Assembly: GCA_003105015.1 (NCBI GenBank)
Contig: PQAF01000027.1
Location: 1 to 64,000 of the forward strand
Length of the DNA: 64,000 bases
From: Rhodocyclales bacterium
GTDB lineage: Bacteria > Pseudomonadota > Gammaproteobacteria > Burkholderiales > Rhodocyclaceae
Direction of reading: 5' to 3'
Shown piece after piece: positions 1 to 10,392 of this stretch. Made by a program: the position numbers and the translations under genes. The notes under the pieces were generated by a model. That model searched no databases. It saw only the letters and a program-made list of their open reading frames with translations, and had not been told where the DNA came from. Numbering within the stretch: the first letter of the stretch is position 1; each line of letters opens with the position of its first letter.

Positions 1-19
1 AAGGTTTTTCTACAGCCTC

Positions 20-26
20 GTTGGGC
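20..26 (+). other. R' core (GTTGGGC) of an upstream attC site
   Basis: GTTGGGC is identical to the R' box that ends the complete attC site at 881-946, and it lies 10 bases before the first ATG. It is therefore probably the recombination point at which the first cassette begins. The rest of the preceding attC would be left of the window. Confidence 0.55.
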
Positions 27-35
27 ATCATAATC

Positions 36-932
36 ATGGATCGAAAGATTTCTGTCGCAAAATGGATGCCTCCGGCCTCTGCTGTCGTAGCTGCCAGTTT
101 CATTGCGGCCTACATGCTTGCTGGCTTAATCGGGGAAGAAAAACTGGGCCGCCCGAGTTCAACGGCAGCGATCGGCTATCTATTTGTTCCCGTCTATTCG
201 TTCATTGTTGGTGCAGTTGGTCTTGGTGCGGGTTTTCTGCTGCGGCTATTTCTTCGTAATCGGGGAGAACGCGACCTAATAACACTCTCGTCATTCTTGA
301 TACGACTTGTTGTTGTAGTAGCCGCAGTGTCCGGTGTTGCCGTCTGGTCTGCTCTGGACAATGTTGTCACTTACGAAAATGCGAACGCTGCGCAGATCAT
401 TAAAGACTCTGGCTACTTTGCTAAAGCGAAACTGAGTCGTGACAATGTTCCATCAATTACAAAACGTGCATTCAACAATTGGTCCTACGAACAGCCAAAT
501 CAGGCTCCGTTCGTTTGGAATAAAAAAGAATCGACTGTTCGAGTGACTGACTCAACATACATGACCATTAGTATCGAGGGTCAAGATGATTCGATAAAAC
601 ACGATTTTCGTGGTCGAACATATCTCACCGAAATCGACGTACTACCAGTACAGTGGGCACAAAGACAACCTGAGCACCTGGCTGTGCTTGCGCGTCTAAG
701 AGCCACTTCATTCAGGTCTATGCTGCTCGTGTACGACCCCAATGGTTCCTTGCTGTATGAAGAGCTCCTAGATCGGTGCGGTCCAAAAGAACGACAATAC
801 ATGGGCACTGTAAACGACCTCGATGGTTTGGCGTTGGTCGTAAATGTTTGTGAGCCGTTCAAGCTCGTTTTGAAAAAGATGCCCAACAACTCGCTCCAGC
901 CGACGTCGGCGCTAACGCGCCGCCGCGGCTGA
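36..932 (+). CDS. Cassette-borne hypothetical membrane protein
   Basis: 298 residues from ATG 36; an in-frame TTG at 21 lies inside the R' core and is less likely. Three hydrophobic segments fill the first ~110 residues (about 12-32, 46-70 and 82-105), followed by a soluble domain of ~180 residues without a motif I recognise. The gene is clearly AT-richer than the rest of the window and uses A/T-ending codons, pointing to recent acquisition. Its last residues (NNSLQPTSALTRRRG) are encoded by the attC site itself; such NSLQPT-type tails are common on proteins of integron cassettes. Function unknown. Confidence 0.75.
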   Translation: MDRKISVAKWMPPASAVVAASFIAAYMLAGLIGEEKLGRPSSTAAIGYLFVPVYSFIVGAVGLGAGFLLRLFLRNRGERDLITLSSFLIRLVVVVAAVSGVAVWSALDNVVTYENANAAQIIKDSGYFAKAKLSRDNVPSITKRAFNNWSYEQPNQAPFVWNKKESTVRVTDSTYMTISIEGQDDSIKHDFRGRTYLTEIDVLPVQWAQRQPEHLAVLARLRATSFRSMLLVYDPNGSLLYEELLDRCGPKERQYMGTVNDLDGLALVVNVCEPFKLVLKKMPNNSLQPTSALTRRRG

Positions 933-946
933 GCGTTACGTTGGGC
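881..946 (+). other. attC recombination site (integron cassette end)
   Basis: 66 bp bounded by complementary cores: R'' GCCCAAC (881-887) and R' GTTGGGC (940-946). Inside, the L'' box CGCTCCAGCCG (892-902) pairs with L' CGGCTGAGCG (926-935), leaving one unpaired C in the L'' arm. That extrahelical base is the hallmark by which integron integrases choose the attC strand. The site overlaps the 3' end and stop codon of the 36-932 gene. No intI gene is in the window. Confidence 0.8.
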
Positions 947-949
947 GGC

Positions 950-1204
950 TCAGTAGTGGAAACGCAATTGGGCTATTTGGAGTTCGTCGCCTTCAACCCG
1001 ATACACCATGCGGTGCTCATCCGTGATCCGGCGTGACCAATATCCCGAGAGGGCATGTTTTAGCGGCTCTGGCTTGCCCACGCCGCTGAATGGTTCTCGC
1101 TGGGTTTCGCGAATCAGCTTGTTGATCCGCTCTACCATCTTCCTGTCCTGCTTCTGCCAATACAGGTAGTCTTCCCATGCCTCGTCTGCGAAAACCAGTT
1201 TCAC
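950..1204 (-). CDS. yoeB: Toxin of YefM-YoeB type TA module (YoeB/Txe mRNA endonuclease)
   Basis: 84 residues, the normal length for YoeB. The C-terminal part carries the RelE-fold YoeB signature: [11 protein letters not shown], then the terminal LRFHY with the catalytic His-Tyr pair. Known family members are ribosome-dependent mRNA interferases neutralised by YefM. The gene overlaps its antitoxin by 4 nt (1201-1204), so translation is coupled. It lies directly after the attC at 881-946, with only three bases between, and faces against the cassette direction. TA modules with their own promoter in this position are typical of chromosomal integron arrays. Confidence 0.9.
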   Translation of the reverse strand: MKLVFADEAWEDYLYWQKQDRKMVERINKLIRETQREPFSGVGKPEPLKHALSGYWSRRITDEHRMVYRVEGDELQIAQLRFHY

Positions 1205-1452
1205 TTGGCCAGTTTCCGCTCTACGCCTTTGCCGGCATTCAGTTGCACTGCCGCCGAGAGAAGGCGCTTGGCGTTCGCGGGCGTGCGCAGAAGATAGGCC
1301 GTTTCTTCCAGCGCCTTGTAGTCTTCGAGCGAGAGCATCACCACAGACTGCTCTCCATTGCGGGTGATAATCAGCGCTTCGTGGTCATTGCAAACACGGT
1401 CCATCGCACTTGCCAAGTTCGCGCGAACCGTCGTGTAGGTAATTGCATCCAT
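1201..1452 (-). CDS. yefM: Antitoxin of YefM (Phd/YefM) family
   Basis: 83 residues. The N-terminal DNA-binding half has the Phd/YefM pattern ([17 protein letters not shown], then [27 protein letters not shown]). The C-terminal tail is the toxin-wrapping segment. The start is preceded by AAGGAG in a good position. It is first in the module and overlaps yoeB by 4 nt. Members of this family bind TGTACA boxes and autoregulate; two such boxes lie just upstream (1469-1486). Confidence 0.9.
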   Translation of the reverse strand: MDAITYTTVRANLASAMDRVCNDHEALIITRNGEQSVVMLSLEDYKALEETAYLLRTPANAKRLLSAAVQLNAGKGVERKLAK

Positions 1453-1468
1453 TCCGGGGCTCCTTATA

Positions 1469-1486
1469 TGTACGTGTTACTGTACA
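1469..1486 (-). promoter_or_regulatory. YefM-type operator (two TGTAC(A/G) hexamers)
   Basis: TGTACG at 1469-1474 and TGTACA at 1481-1486, centre-to-centre distance 12 bp, about 17 bp upstream of the yefM start. The E. coli yefM-yoeB operator is built from TGTACA hexamers with the same spacing. The outer sequence TGTAC-N8-GTACA is an inverted repeat. The box most likely mediates autorepression. Confidence 0.6.
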
Positions 1487-1526
1487 TTCTTGCTGGCCGT
1501 TTGTCTACTGTTGTCGGCGGCCAGAC

Positions 1527-1628
1527 GTCCAACTCTGCGGTCAAAAGGGACCGCAGGCAAGCAGGGCTTACCGGTTCCCTCCGCGGCTTCGCCGCTCCGG
1601 CGGCCCCTCACCTAGCACGCTAGCAGCC
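1527..1628 (+). other. Possible degenerate attC closing the cassette array
   Basis: It starts with GTCCAAC (1527-1533), a valid R'' core, and is followed by two strong hairpins (CTGCGGTC/GACCGCAG at 1535-1556 and GCGG-CTTCG-CCGC near 1582). The reading through it (NSAVKRD...) resembles tails seen on other cassette proteins. No matching R' core is visible on the right; GCTAGCA is only a weak substitute. It may be a decayed terminal attC or an unrelated intergenic repeat. Confidence 0.35.
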
Positions 1629-1910
1629 ATGGCAATTCCCCTCCGGCTGTTTCTCCCCGCCTCATCGGCCGCGCTGCTTGCCCTGGCCTTCGTCGCCGCG
1701 CCTCATTCCTGCGCATGGGGCCTGGCCACTTATTTCTGGACGGGTGTTGTGCTCATCGTCGGCAATGCCGTTGCGACGTTCGCGCTGCTACGCGGCCGGA
1801 CGACGGCGCGGCGCGTGCTGTTGGCGGGCCTGGCCGCGCTGGTCGTGGGCAGCGTGTGGCTCGCCGGCCTGTTCGCGGCCAATTTCCAGCTGTTGTGCCG
1901 GTTGTTCTGA
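1629..1910 (+). CDS. Small hypothetical membrane protein
   Basis: 93 residues from ATG 1629, with three hydrophobic stretches (about 5-24, 32-54 and 64-86) separated by short loops containing Arg residues (RGRTTARR). There is no family signature I can name. It lies alone between the cassette region and zapE, convergent with zapE. GC-rich like the core genome. Its codon pattern (G/C at third positions) favours a real gene, but no strong ribosome-binding site is visible. Confidence 0.55.
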   Translation: MAIPLRLFLPASSAALLALAFVAAPHSCAWGLATYFWTGVVLIVGNAVATFALLRGRTTARRVLLAGLAALVVGSVWLAGLFAANFQLLCRLF

Positions 1911-1931
1911 CCGGCAGGGACTCTCCCGGTA

Positions 1932-1955
1932 AAAGTCAGTCTGCGTGACACGGCG
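1932..1955 (+). repeat. Dispersed 24-bp bipartite element, copy 1
   Basis: AAAGTCAGTC-N8-ACGGCG, 16/16 specified bases, spacer TGCGTGAC. Intergenic between 1629-1910 and zapE. See the finding on this element. Confidence 0.75.
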
Positions 1956-1975
1956 CCGCGGCGGGCGCGGGGGGC

Positions 1976-3085
1976 TTACTGCTCCGCCTTGTGCTGCGCG
2001 CCGAGGTATTCGCGTGTGCGCATCTCGATCAGGCGGCTGACGGTGCGGTGGAACTCGGTGGCCTGCGGGCCTTCGCGGTAGAGCTCGGCGGCCTCGCAGT
2101 CGGCGGTCATGACGAGCTTGACCTTGTGGTCGTAGAAGACGTCGATCAGCCAGGTGAAGCGGCGCGCCTCGTTGGCCTGGTCGCGCGTCATGCGCGGCAC
2201 GCCGGAGAGGAAGACTGTGTGGTAGCGGCGGGCGATCTCGAGGTAGTCGTTCTGCGAGCGCGGCCCCATGCACAGCGTGGCGAAATCGAACCAGATGACG
2301 CCGATGGCGCGGCGCTGCACCGGCAGCTCGCGCTCGAGGATGTTCACCGGCCGCTGGTGGCCCTCGCCGCCGGAGATTTCGCGGAAGGCGGCCTCCATCT
2401 TCGCCTCGCCCTCGGCGTCGGCGGGGACGTGGTAGACCTCGACCTTCTCCAGCGCGCGCAGGCGGTAGTCGATGCCGCCGTCGACCTCCAGCACGTCGAG
2501 CTGCTCCTTCAGCAGCTTGATGGTGGGCAGGAAGCTGTGCCGCTGCAGGCCGTTCGGGTAGAGGCCGTCGGGCGGATAGTTGGAGGTGAGGCAGAACACC
2601 ACGCCGCGCTCGAAGAGGGCCTCCATCAGGCGGCCGAGGATCATGGCGTCGGCGATGTCGGAGACGTGGAACTCGTCGAAGCACATCAGCCGCGTCTCGC
2701 GCGCGATGCGGTCGGCGACCTTGAGCAGCGGGTCTTCCTCTTTTTTCAGGGCGCGCAGGCGCTCGTGCACCTCGCGCATGAAGGCGTGGAAGTGCACGCG
2801 CCGCTTGCGCTGGTAGGGCACGGTGTCGAAGAAGCAGTCCATCAGCAGGCTCTTGCCGCGCCCCACCCCGCCCCAGAGGTACACTCCGCGGGGGATCGGC
2901 GGGTTGATGACGAGCTTGCGCAGCTTGCTGCGGCGCTTGTGCTTGAAGACGACGAGTTCGTCGTAGAGGCGCTGCAGGCGCTCGGCGGCGGCCTGCTGGG
3001 CGGCGTCGGGGATGATGTGGCGCGACTGGAACTGGCTGTCCAGGGCGCGCAGCATGCCTTGCTGGGGGAGACGCGGGGCGTTCAT
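1976..3085 (-). CDS. zapE: Cell division ATPase ZapE (AFG1/LACE1 family)
   Basis: 369 residues. The Walker A motif GGVGRGKS is at about 72-79 and Walker B CFDEFHVSD at about 135-143, in the AFG1-like P-loop ATPase fold. ZapE acts at the division ring under oxygen-poor or high-temperature stress in E. coli, destabilising FtsZ polymers in an ATP-dependent manner; mitochondrial relatives are proteostasis factors. It lies 82 bp after lpdA on the same strand, so it may be read through from the TCA operon, although a REP-like palindrome occupies the gap. Confidence 0.92.
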   Translation of the reverse strand: MNAPRLPQQGMLRALDSQFQSRHIIPDAAQQAAAERLQRLYDELVVFKHKRRSKLRKLVINPPIPRGVYLWGGVGRGKSLLMDCFFDTVPYQRKRRVHFHAFMREVHERLRALKKEEDPLLKVADRIARETRLMCFDEFHVSDIADAMILGRLMEALFERGVVFCLTSNYPPDGLYPNGLQRHSFLPTIKLLKEQLDVLEVDGGIDYRLRALEKVEVYHVPADAEGEAKMEAAFREISGGEGHQRPVNILERELPVQRRAIGVIWFDFATLCMGPRSQNDYLEIARRYHTVFLSGVPRMTRDQANEARRFTWLIDVFYDHKVKLVMTADCEAAELYREGPQATEFHRTVSRLIEMRTREYLGAQHKAEQ

Positions 3086-3122
3086 GGTGATGCGATTTTA
3101 CCTGCGGCCTTGCGCCCGGCGG

Positions 3123-3157
3123 AAATCCCCCTTCCGTCCCCCTTTTTCAAAGGGGGA
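3123..3157 (-). repeat. REP-like palindrome (CCCCCTTT-TTC-AAAGGGGG), copy A
   Basis: AAATCCCCC arm at 3123, then a stem TCCCCCTTT/AAAGGGGGA with a TTC loop (3137-3157), in the lpdA-zapE gap. The same core recurs twice inside sucB (5364-5398 and, inverted, 5567-5600). In the lpdA-zapE transcript it would form a stable intercistronic hairpin. Confidence 0.75.
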
Positions 3158-3167
3158 GACCCTGGCA

Positions 3168-4592
<1,425 letters not shown>

Positions 4593-4593
4593 C

Positions 4594-5850
4594 TCAGATC
4601 TCCAGCAGCAGGCGCGCCGGATCTTCCAGCGCTTCCTTCATGGTGACGAGGCCGAGCACCGCCTCGCGGCCGTCGATGATGCGGTGGTCGTAGGACATCG
4701 CCAGGTAGTTCATCGGGCGGATGACGATCTGGCCGTTCTCCACCACGGCGCGATCCTTGGTGGCGTGGATGCCGAGGATGGCCGACTGCGGCGGGTTGAT
4801 GATCGGCGTGGACAGCATCGAGCCGAAGACGCCGCCGTTGGAGATGGAGAAGGTGCCGCCGGTGAGCTCCTCGATGGAGAGCTTGCCGTCCTTGGCCTTG
4901 GCGCCGAACTCGGCGATCTTCTTCTCGATGTCGGCCAGCGACATCTGGTCGGCGTCGCGCAGGATCGGCACCACCAGGCCGCGCGGCGAGCCGACGGCGA
5001 TGCCGATGTCGAAGTAGCCGTGGTAGACGATGTCGTTGCCGTCGATGGAGGCGTTGAGCACCGGGTACTTCTTCAGCGCGGCCACCGCCGCCTTGACGAA
5101 GAACGACATGAATCCCAGCTTGACGCCGTGCTCCTTCTCGAACTTGTCCTTGTACTTGTTGCGCAGCTCCATCACCGGCGCCATGTTCACCTCGTTGAAG
5201 GTGGTGAGGATGGCGGCGGTCGACTGCGACTGCACCAGGCGCTCGGCGATGCGGGCGCGCAGGCGGCTCATCGGCACGCGCTGTTCGGTGCGCTCGCCGA
5301 CGATGTTGTCGACGTTCACCGGGGCGGCGGGCTGGGCCAGGGCGGGACGCGCCGGCGCGGCGGAAATCCCCCCCGCCCCCCCTTTTTCAAAGGGGGGAGG
5401 AGCGGCGGGGCGCTGGCCGGCTTCCAGCACGTCGGCCTTGGTGACGCGGCCGCCGCGGCCGGAGCCTTCGACGGAAGCGGCATCGAGGCCCTTCTCGGCC
5501 ATCAGCTTGCGCGCGGCGGGGCCGGCGGGCGCGGCCGCCGCCGCAGCGGGGGCCGGGGCGGTTGCTCCCCCCTTTGGCAAAGGGGGGCTGGGGGGGATTT
5601 TGTCCGCTTTCGCTTCGGTGTCGAGCTGGGCGATGACCTCGCCTGCAACGACGGTCTCGCCGTTGCCCTTGAGGATCTTCACCAGCACGCCGGACTCGGG
5701 CGCGGGCAGCTCGAGCACGACCTTGTCGGTCTCGATGTCGATGAGGTTTTCGTCGCGGGCGACGGCCTGGCCTTCCTGCTTGTGCCAGGAGACCAGGGTC
5801 GCCTCGGCGACGGATTCCGACAGTTGGGGGACTTTGACGTCAATGATCAT
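4594..5850 (-). CDS. sucB: Dihydrolipoyl succinyltransferase, E2 of 2-oxoglutarate dehydrogenase
   Basis: 418 residues. One lipoyl domain (1-77) with the lipoylated Lys43 in ETDKVVLE; peripheral subunit-binding domain about 111-146; catalytic domain from about 185, with the active-site HxxxDG motif (His389, Asp393). It transfers the succinyl group from lipoamide to CoA. Both flexible linkers hold in-frame copies of a REP-like palindrome: residues ~84-96 read [11 protein letters not shown] and residues ~151-163 read [11 protein letters not shown]. The gene lies 22 bp after sucA and 1 bp before lpdA. Confidence 0.96.
   Translation of the reverse strand: MIIDVKVPQLSESVAEATLVSWHKQEGQAVARDENLIDIETDKVVLELPAPESGVLVKILKGNGETVVAGEVIAQLDTEAKADKIPPSPPLPKGGATAPAPAAAAAAPAGPAARKLMAEKGLDAASVEGSGRGGRVTKADVLEAGQRPAAPPPFEKGGAGGISAAPARPALAQPAAPVNVDNIVGERTEQRVPMSRLRARIAERLVQSQSTAAILTTFNEVNMAPVMELRNKYKDKFEKEHGVKLGFMSFFVKAAVAALKKYPVLNASIDGNDIVYHGYFDIGIAVGSPRGLVVPILRDADQMSLADIEKKIAEFGAKAKDGKLSIEELTGGTFSISNGGVFGSMLSTPIINPPQSAILGIHATKDRAVVENGQIVIRPMNYLAMSYDHRIIDGREAVLGLVTMKEALEDPARLLLEI
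5364..5398 (-). repeat. REP-like palindrome inside sucB, copy B
   Basis: AAATCCC arm followed by the perfect stem CCCCCCTTT-TTC-AAAGGGGGG (5377-5397). It is in frame within sucB and encodes the linker between the subunit-binding and catalytic domains. Flanks GGCGGAAATCCCCC match copy A. Confidence 0.8.
5567..5600 (+). repeat. REP-like palindrome inside sucB, copy C (inverted)
   Basis: Perfect stem CCCCCCTTT-GGC-AAAGGGGGG (5567-5587) followed by the GGGGGGATTTT arm, so the element is in the opposite orientation to copies A and B. It is in frame in the linker between the lipoyl and subunit-binding domains. Confidence 0.8.
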
Positions 5851-5872
5851 TGTTCTCTCCGCTTGTTCCTTG

Positions 5873-8707
5873 TCACTTCGACGAGCCGAGGGCCTCGTTG
5901 ATGAGGTCCTTCTGTTGTTCCATGTGCTTCGAGGCGTAGCCCACCGCCGGCGAGGACGAGGCCGGCCGCGAGACGACCAGCAGCTCCTGGCCCTTGCGCA
6001 GGACGCTCTGCAGGCGGTGCGCCTTGGCGTACCAGGCGCCCTGGTTGAGCGGCTCCTCCTGGCACCACACCAGCTCGCGCGCGTTGGCGAAGCGCTTCAG
6101 CTCCTCGGCGAAACGGCGGTCGTCGAAGGGATAGAGCTGCTCGACGCGCAGGAAGGCGACGTTGTCGATCTTGCGCTCGCGCCGCGCCGCCAGCAGGTCG
6201 AAATACACCTTTCCGGCGCAGGCGACGACGCGCGTCACCTTCTTCGGGTCGATCGGGTCGATCTCGCCGATGACGGTATTGAAGGTGTCGTTGGCGATGT
6301 CCTCGAGCGTGGTGGTCGCCTCCTTGTTGCGCAGCAGCGATTTCGGCGTGAACACGATCAGCGGCTTGCGCTGCTTCCGGAGCATCTGCCGGCGCAGCAG
6401 GTGGTATATCTGGCCGGCGCTGGAGGGCATGCAGACTTCCCAGTTGAATTCGGCGGAGAGCTGCATGTAGCGCTCGACCCGCGCGGACGAGTGCTCCGGA
6501 CCCTGGCCCTCGTAGCCGTGCGGCAGCAGCAGCACAAGTCCGCAGCCGCGGCCCCACTTGGCTTCGCCCGAGGAGAGGAACTGGTCGATGACGACCTGGG
6601 CGCCGTTGGCGAAGTCGCCGAACTGCGCCTCCCAGACCACCAGCTCGTTGGGGCTGGCGGTGGCGAAGCCGTACTCGAAGGCGAGCACGGCCTCCTCGGA
6701 GAGCACCGAGTCGAAGCAGTGGAACCAGCCCTGCTTCTCCTGCAGGTTGGCCAGCGGCCACCAGGTGCCCTCGTCCCATTTCTCGCGGTTCTGGTCGTGC
6801 AGCGCGGCGTGGCGGTGGAAGAAGGTGCCGCGGCCGACGTCCTCGCCCGAGATGCGCACGTTGAAGCCGGCGGCGAGCAGCGTGGCGTAGGCGAGGTTCT
6901 CGCCCATGCCCCAGTCGACCGGCAGCTTGCCCTGCCCCATCGCCTTGCGGTCGTCGATGATCTTCTGCACGCGCGGATGCAGCGTGAAGTTGGCCGGCAC
7001 GTCGGTGAGCCGGCCGGCGAGGCGCTTGAGCTCCTTCATCGGCACGGTCGTGTCGCACTTCTCCGTGTAGGGCACGTTGACGTGCGGCGTCCAGTCGATG
7101 GCGAACTTGCTGTGGTAGTCGGTGATGACCGGGTCGATCAGGTGGCGGCCCTCGTCGAGGGCGGCGCGGTAGTCCTTGATCTTCCGTTCGGCATCGCCCG
7201 GGGCGATGACGCCCTGCGCCTCCAGCCTGTCGGCGTAGAGCTTGCGCGTGCCGGGATGCTGGGCGACCTTCTTGTACATCAGCGGCTGGGTCACCATCGG
7301 CTCGTCCTGCTCGTTGTGGCCGAGCTTGCGGAAGCAGACGATGTCGACGACCACGTCCTTCTTGAACTCCTGGCGGAACTCCATGGCGATCTGGGTCACC
7401 AGGGCGACGGCCTCGGGGTCGTCGCCGTTCACGTGGAAGATCGGCGCCTCGACCATCTTGAAGAGGTCGGTGCAATAGAGCGAGGAGCGGTAGTCGCGCA
7501 GGTCGGAGGTGGTGAAGCCGATCTGGTTGTTCACGATCAGGTGCACCGTGCCGCCGGTGCCGTAGCCGCGCGTCTGCGAGAAGTTGAGCATCTCCTGGTT
7601 GACGCCCTGCCCCGCCACGGCGGCGTCGCCGTGGATGAGCACCGGCAGCGCCTCGGCCTTGCCGTTGACGCCGCGGCGCACCTGGCGCGCGTACACCGAC
7701 CCCGCCACCACCGGATTGACGATCTCGAGGTGCGAGGGATTGAAGGCCAGCGTCAGGTGCATCGGGCCGCCGGGGGTGGCGACGTCGGAGGAATAGCCCA
7801 TGTGGTATTTCACATCGCCGGCGGAGAGCACCGAGGCCTTCTTGCCCTCGAATTCGGCGAACAGCATGGAGGGCTGCTTGCCGAGGGTGTTCACCAGGAC
7901 GTTGAGGCGGCCGCGGTGGGCCATGCCGATGACCATTTCCTGCACGCCCACCGTGCCGGCGGTGCGGATCAACTGGTCCATCGCCAGAATCAGCGATTCG
8001 CCGCCTTCGAGGGAGAAGCGCTTCTGGCCGACGTACTTGGTGTGCAGGTAGCGCTCCAGCGTCTCGGCCTGGGTGATCAGGCGCAGGAAGCGCTTCTTGT
8101 CGTCGGCGCTGAAGGGAAAGGTCGAGCGGATGGTTTCCAGCCTGGCCTGGATCCAGCGCTTCTGCGCCACCTCGGACAGGTACATGTACTCGGCGCCGAT
8201 GGTGCCGCAGTAGGTCTGGCGCAAGGCTTCGAGGATCTCGCGCAGCGTGGCCTGCTCGGGCGCGGCGGCAAAGCTGCCGGTGGCGAAGGTCTGGCCGAGG
8301 TCGGCTTCGGTGAAGCCGTAATGCGCCGGGTCCAGCTCCGGGATGGCCGGCCGTTCGCTGCGCTTGAGCGGGTCGAGCTGGGCCCAGCGGTTGCCGAGGA
8401 AGCGGTAGGCGTTGATGAGCTGCAGCACGGCGACCTGCTTCTTGTCGGCGGCGGCGCCGGTGGGCGCGGCGCGCAGCGTGCCGAGCTTGGCGCGCTGGGC
8501 GAACGAGGCGACGACCGGGGCGTGGGCGACGTCGCGGCCGGCGCCGACGCCTGCGCCGGGCAGGTTCTGCAGGCGGTCGAAATAGTCGCGCCAGACGTCG
8601 GTGACGGACGCCGGGTTCTCAAGATAGGACTCGTAGAGCTCCTCGATGAAGGGCGCGTTGGCGCCGAAGAGATACGAGTTGCCGAGCATCTGCTTCATTA
8701 GGCTCAT
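5873..8707 (-). CDS. sucA: 2-oxoglutarate dehydrogenase E1 component
   Basis: 944 residues, normal for the homodimeric ThDP-dependent E1. The N-terminal E2-binding segment ([22 protein letters not shown]) precedes the ThDP domain, which carries the [13 protein letters not shown] and NNQIGFTTS elements and several catalytic His regions ([19 protein letters not shown]). The C-terminal transketolase-like domain ends in [10 protein letters not shown]. It decarboxylates 2-oxoglutarate and succinylates lipoyl-E2. The start at 8707 has GAGG seven bases upstream. It follows gltA by 102 bp and precedes sucB by 22 bp. Confidence 0.97.
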   Translation of the reverse strand: MSLMKQMLGNSYLFGANAPFIEELYESYLENPASVTDVWRDYFDRLQNLPGAGVGAGRDVAHAPVVASFAQRAKLGTLRAAPTGAAADKKQVAVLQLINAYRFLGNRWAQLDPLKRSERPAIPELDPAHYGFTEADLGQTFATGSFAAAPEQATLREILEALRQTYCGTIGAEYMYLSEVAQKRWIQARLETIRSTFPFSADDKKRFLRLITQAETLERYLHTKYVGQKRFSLEGGESLILAMDQLIRTAGTVGVQEMVIGMAHRGRLNVLVNTLGKQPSMLFAEFEGKKASVLSAGDVKYHMGYSSDVATPGGPMHLTLAFNPSHLEIVNPVVAGSVYARQVRRGVNGKAEALPVLIHGDAAVAGQGVNQEMLNFSQTRGYGTGGTVHLIVNNQIGFTTSDLRDYRSSLYCTDLFKMVEAPIFHVNGDDPEAVALVTQIAMEFRQEFKKDVVVDIVCFRKLGHNEQDEPMVTQPLMYKKVAQHPGTRKLYADRLEAQGVIAPGDAERKIKDYRAALDEGRHLIDPVITDYHSKFAIDWTPHVNVPYTEKCDTTVPMKELKRLAGRLTDVPANFTLHPRVQKIIDDRKAMGQGKLPVDWGMGENLAYATLLAAGFNVRISGEDVGRGTFFHRHAALHDQNREKWDEGTWWPLANLQEKQGWFHCFDSVLSEEAVLAFEYGFATASPNELVVWEAQFGDFANGAQVVIDQFLSSGEAKWGRGCGLVLLLPHGYEGQGPEHSSARVERYMQLSAEFNWEVCMPSSAGQIYHLLRRQMLRKQRKPLIVFTPKSLLRNKEATTTLEDIANDTFNTVIGEIDPIDPKKVTRVVACAGKVYFDLLAARRERKIDNVAFLRVEQLYPFDDRRFAEELKRFANARELVWCQEEPLNQGAWYAKAHRLQSVLRKGQELLVVSRPASSSPAVGYASKHMEQQKDLINEALGSSK

Positions 8708-8766
8708 GCTGTGACCTCGCGGGGGTTGGGGCGGGTGGCTGTTGTCGTCCTCGGGAAACGGCAGGC

Positions 8767-8789
8767 GGGGAGGAGGATCGCTCCTCCCC
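8767..8789 (-). other. Intercistronic hairpin gltA-sucA
   Basis: Perfect 9-bp stem GGGGAGGAG / CTCCTCCCC with a 5-base loop, without a U-tract. It is 20 bp after the gltA stop and 60 bp before the sucA start. More likely an mRNA-stabilising or processing hairpin than a terminator. Confidence 0.55.
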
Positions 8790-8809
8790 GTTCCCTGTAT
8801 GTCGTGCGG

Positions 8810-10102
8810 TCAGCGCTTGTCCAGCGGCGGCACGTTGCGCTGCACGGCGCCGGTGAACAGCTGGCGCGGACGGCCGATCTTCTGCTCGGGGTCGGAGATC
8901 ATCTCGTTCCACTGGGCGATCCAGCCGACCGTGCGCGCCAGCGCGAAGATGCCGGTGAACAGCTGCGTCGGGATGCCCAGCGCGCGCTGGACGATGCCGG
9001 AGTAGAAATCGACGTTCGGGTAGAGCTTCTTCTGCACGAAGTACTCGTCCTCGAGGGCGATCTTCTCCAGCGCGACGGCCAGCTTGAAGAGGCGGTCGTC
9101 GTGCAGCCCCAACTCGTTGAGCACTTCATGGCAGGTCTCGCGCATCAGCTTGGCGCGCGGATCGAAGTTCTTGTACACGCGATGGCCGAAGCCCATCAGC
9201 TTGAAGGAATCGTTCTTGTCCTTGGCGCGCTTGATGTACTCGCCGACGCGGGAGACGTCGCCGATTTCCTCGAGCATCTGCAGGCAGGCTTCGTTGGCGC
9301 CGCCGTGCGCCGGACCCCACAGGCAGGCGATGCCGGCCGAGATGCAGGCGAAGGGGTTGGCGCCGGAAGAGCCGGCCAGGCGCACGGTCGAGGTGGAGGC
9401 GTTCTGCTCATGGTCGGCATGCAGGATGAGGATGCGGTCTAGCGCGCGCACCAGCACCGGGTTCGGCACGTAGTCCTCGCACGGGTTGCCGAACATCATG
9501 CGCATGAAGTTGGCGGTGTAGGAAAGGTCGTTGCGCGGATACATGAACGGCTCGCCGCGGCCGTACTTGTAGGCCATGGCGACGATGTTCGGCAGCTTGG
9601 CGATGAGGCGGTGCGCCGAGATGTCGCGGTGGTACTGGTCGGAGATGTCCATCGCGTCGTGGTAGAAGGCGGACAGCGCGCCGACCACGCCGACCAGCAC
9701 GGCCATCGGGTGCGCGTCGCGGCGGAAGCCCGAATAGAAGCGGATGAGCTGCTCGTGCACCATGGTATGGCGCTTGATGATGGTGTCGAACTCGTCCTTC
9801 TGCTGCGCGTTCGGCAGCTCGCCCTTGAGGATCAGGTAGGCGACCTCGAGGAAGTCGCAGTTCTGCGCCAGCTGCTCGATGGGGTAGCCGCGGTAGAGCA
9901 GCACGCCGGCGTCGCCGTCGATGTAGGTGATGGCCGACTTGCAGGCGGCGGTGGACATGAAGCCCGGGTCGAAGGTGAACATGCCCGTCTTGGCATAGAG
10001 CTGGCGGATGTCGATCGCATCCGGGCCGATCGTTCCGGAATAGACCGGCAGTTCGATGTTCTTGCCGTCGACCGTAAGCGTTGCGTTGCGTTGAGTGTTC
10101 AT
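8810..10102 (-). CDS. gltA: Citrate synthase (type I, hexameric)
   Basis: 430 residues, usual for Gram-negative NADH-sensitive citrate synthases. It has the short N-terminal domain ([19 protein letters not shown]) and the three catalytic elements: [10 protein letters not shown] (His), [15 protein letters not shown] (His) and NVDFYSGI (Asp). It condenses acetyl-CoA with oxaloacetate. It lies 39 bp after sdhE and upstream of sucA on the same strand, within the succinate dehydrogenase/2-oxoglutarate dehydrogenase operon. Confidence 0.97.
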   Translation of the reverse strand: MNTQRNATLTVDGKNIELPVYSGTIGPDAIDIRQLYAKTGMFTFDPGFMSTAACKSAITYIDGDAGVLLYRGYPIEQLAQNCDFLEVAYLILKGELPNAQQKDEFDTIIKRHTMVHEQLIRFYSGFRRDAHPMAVLVGVVGALSAFYHDAMDISDQYHRDISAHRLIAKLPNIVAMAYKYGRGEPFMYPRNDLSYTANFMRMMFGNPCEDYVPNPVLVRALDRILILHADHEQNASTSTVRLAGSSGANPFACISAGIACLWGPAHGGANEACLQMLEEIGDVSRVGEYIKRAKDKNDSFKLMGFGHRVYKNFDPRAKLMRETCHEVLNELGLHDDRLFKLAVALEKIALEDEYFVQKKLYPNVDFYSGIVQRALGIPTQLFTGIFALARTVGWIAQWNEMISDPEQKIGRPRQLFTGAVQRNVPPLDKR

Positions 10103-10141
10103 CTTTGCATCCCCATCAAAAAGTCGGAAAAACTCTCCCGT

Positions 10142-10390
10142 TCAAACCTGGCGCAGCTTTTCAACCATGCCCTTCAATTGCGGATCGTCCGTCTCCCGCC
10201 GACCGCTCACCAAATCCCACAAGTCGTGGTCTTCCATTGCCACCAATCTTTCCAGCGCCGCTTCGGTGGCGGCATCGACGTCGTCGCCGGTGCGTCGCCA
10301 GTAGCGCTGGAACATCAGGTCCAGCTCCAGCAGGGCGCGCCGGCAATGCCAGCGCAGGCGGCGCAGCCGCGCCCCGCGTTCCTCGTCCAT
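10142..10390 (-). CDS. sdhE: Succinate dehydrogenase flavinylation factor SdhE (YgfY family)
   Basis: 82 residues from the ATG 2 nt after sdhB. The family motif for interaction with SdhA is seen as the RRALLELDLMF helix with the preceding RLRWHC (canonical RG..E..D pattern region), followed by acidic helices (LVAMEDHDLWDLVSGR). SdhE promotes covalent attachment of FAD to SdhA. The position between sdhB and gltA is typical for betaproteobacteria. Longer upstream starts would overlap sdhB and are rejected. Confidence 0.93.
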   Translation of the reverse strand: MDEERGARLRRLRWHCRRALLELDLMFQRYWRRTGDDVDAATEAALERLVAMEDHDLWDLVSGRRETDDPQLKGMVEKLRQV

Positions 10391-10392
10391 GC

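Noticed and set aside
542..552. GACTGACTC in the cassette gene as another copy of the dispersed element
   Set aside because: Lacks the TTT end and has no CGCCGT half at the 8-base spacing.
1177..1623. Plus-strand frame over the toxin-antitoxin genes
   Set aside because: Antisense to yefM, whose Phd/YefM pattern and operator are clear. The tail resembles cassette tails only because it crosses the possible attC remnant.
5030..8701. 1223-codon open frame on the plus strand
   Set aside because: Antisense to sucB and sucA, with a low-complexity Gly/Ala/Val/Asp composition. Such frames are produced by the GC-rich codon use of the real genes.
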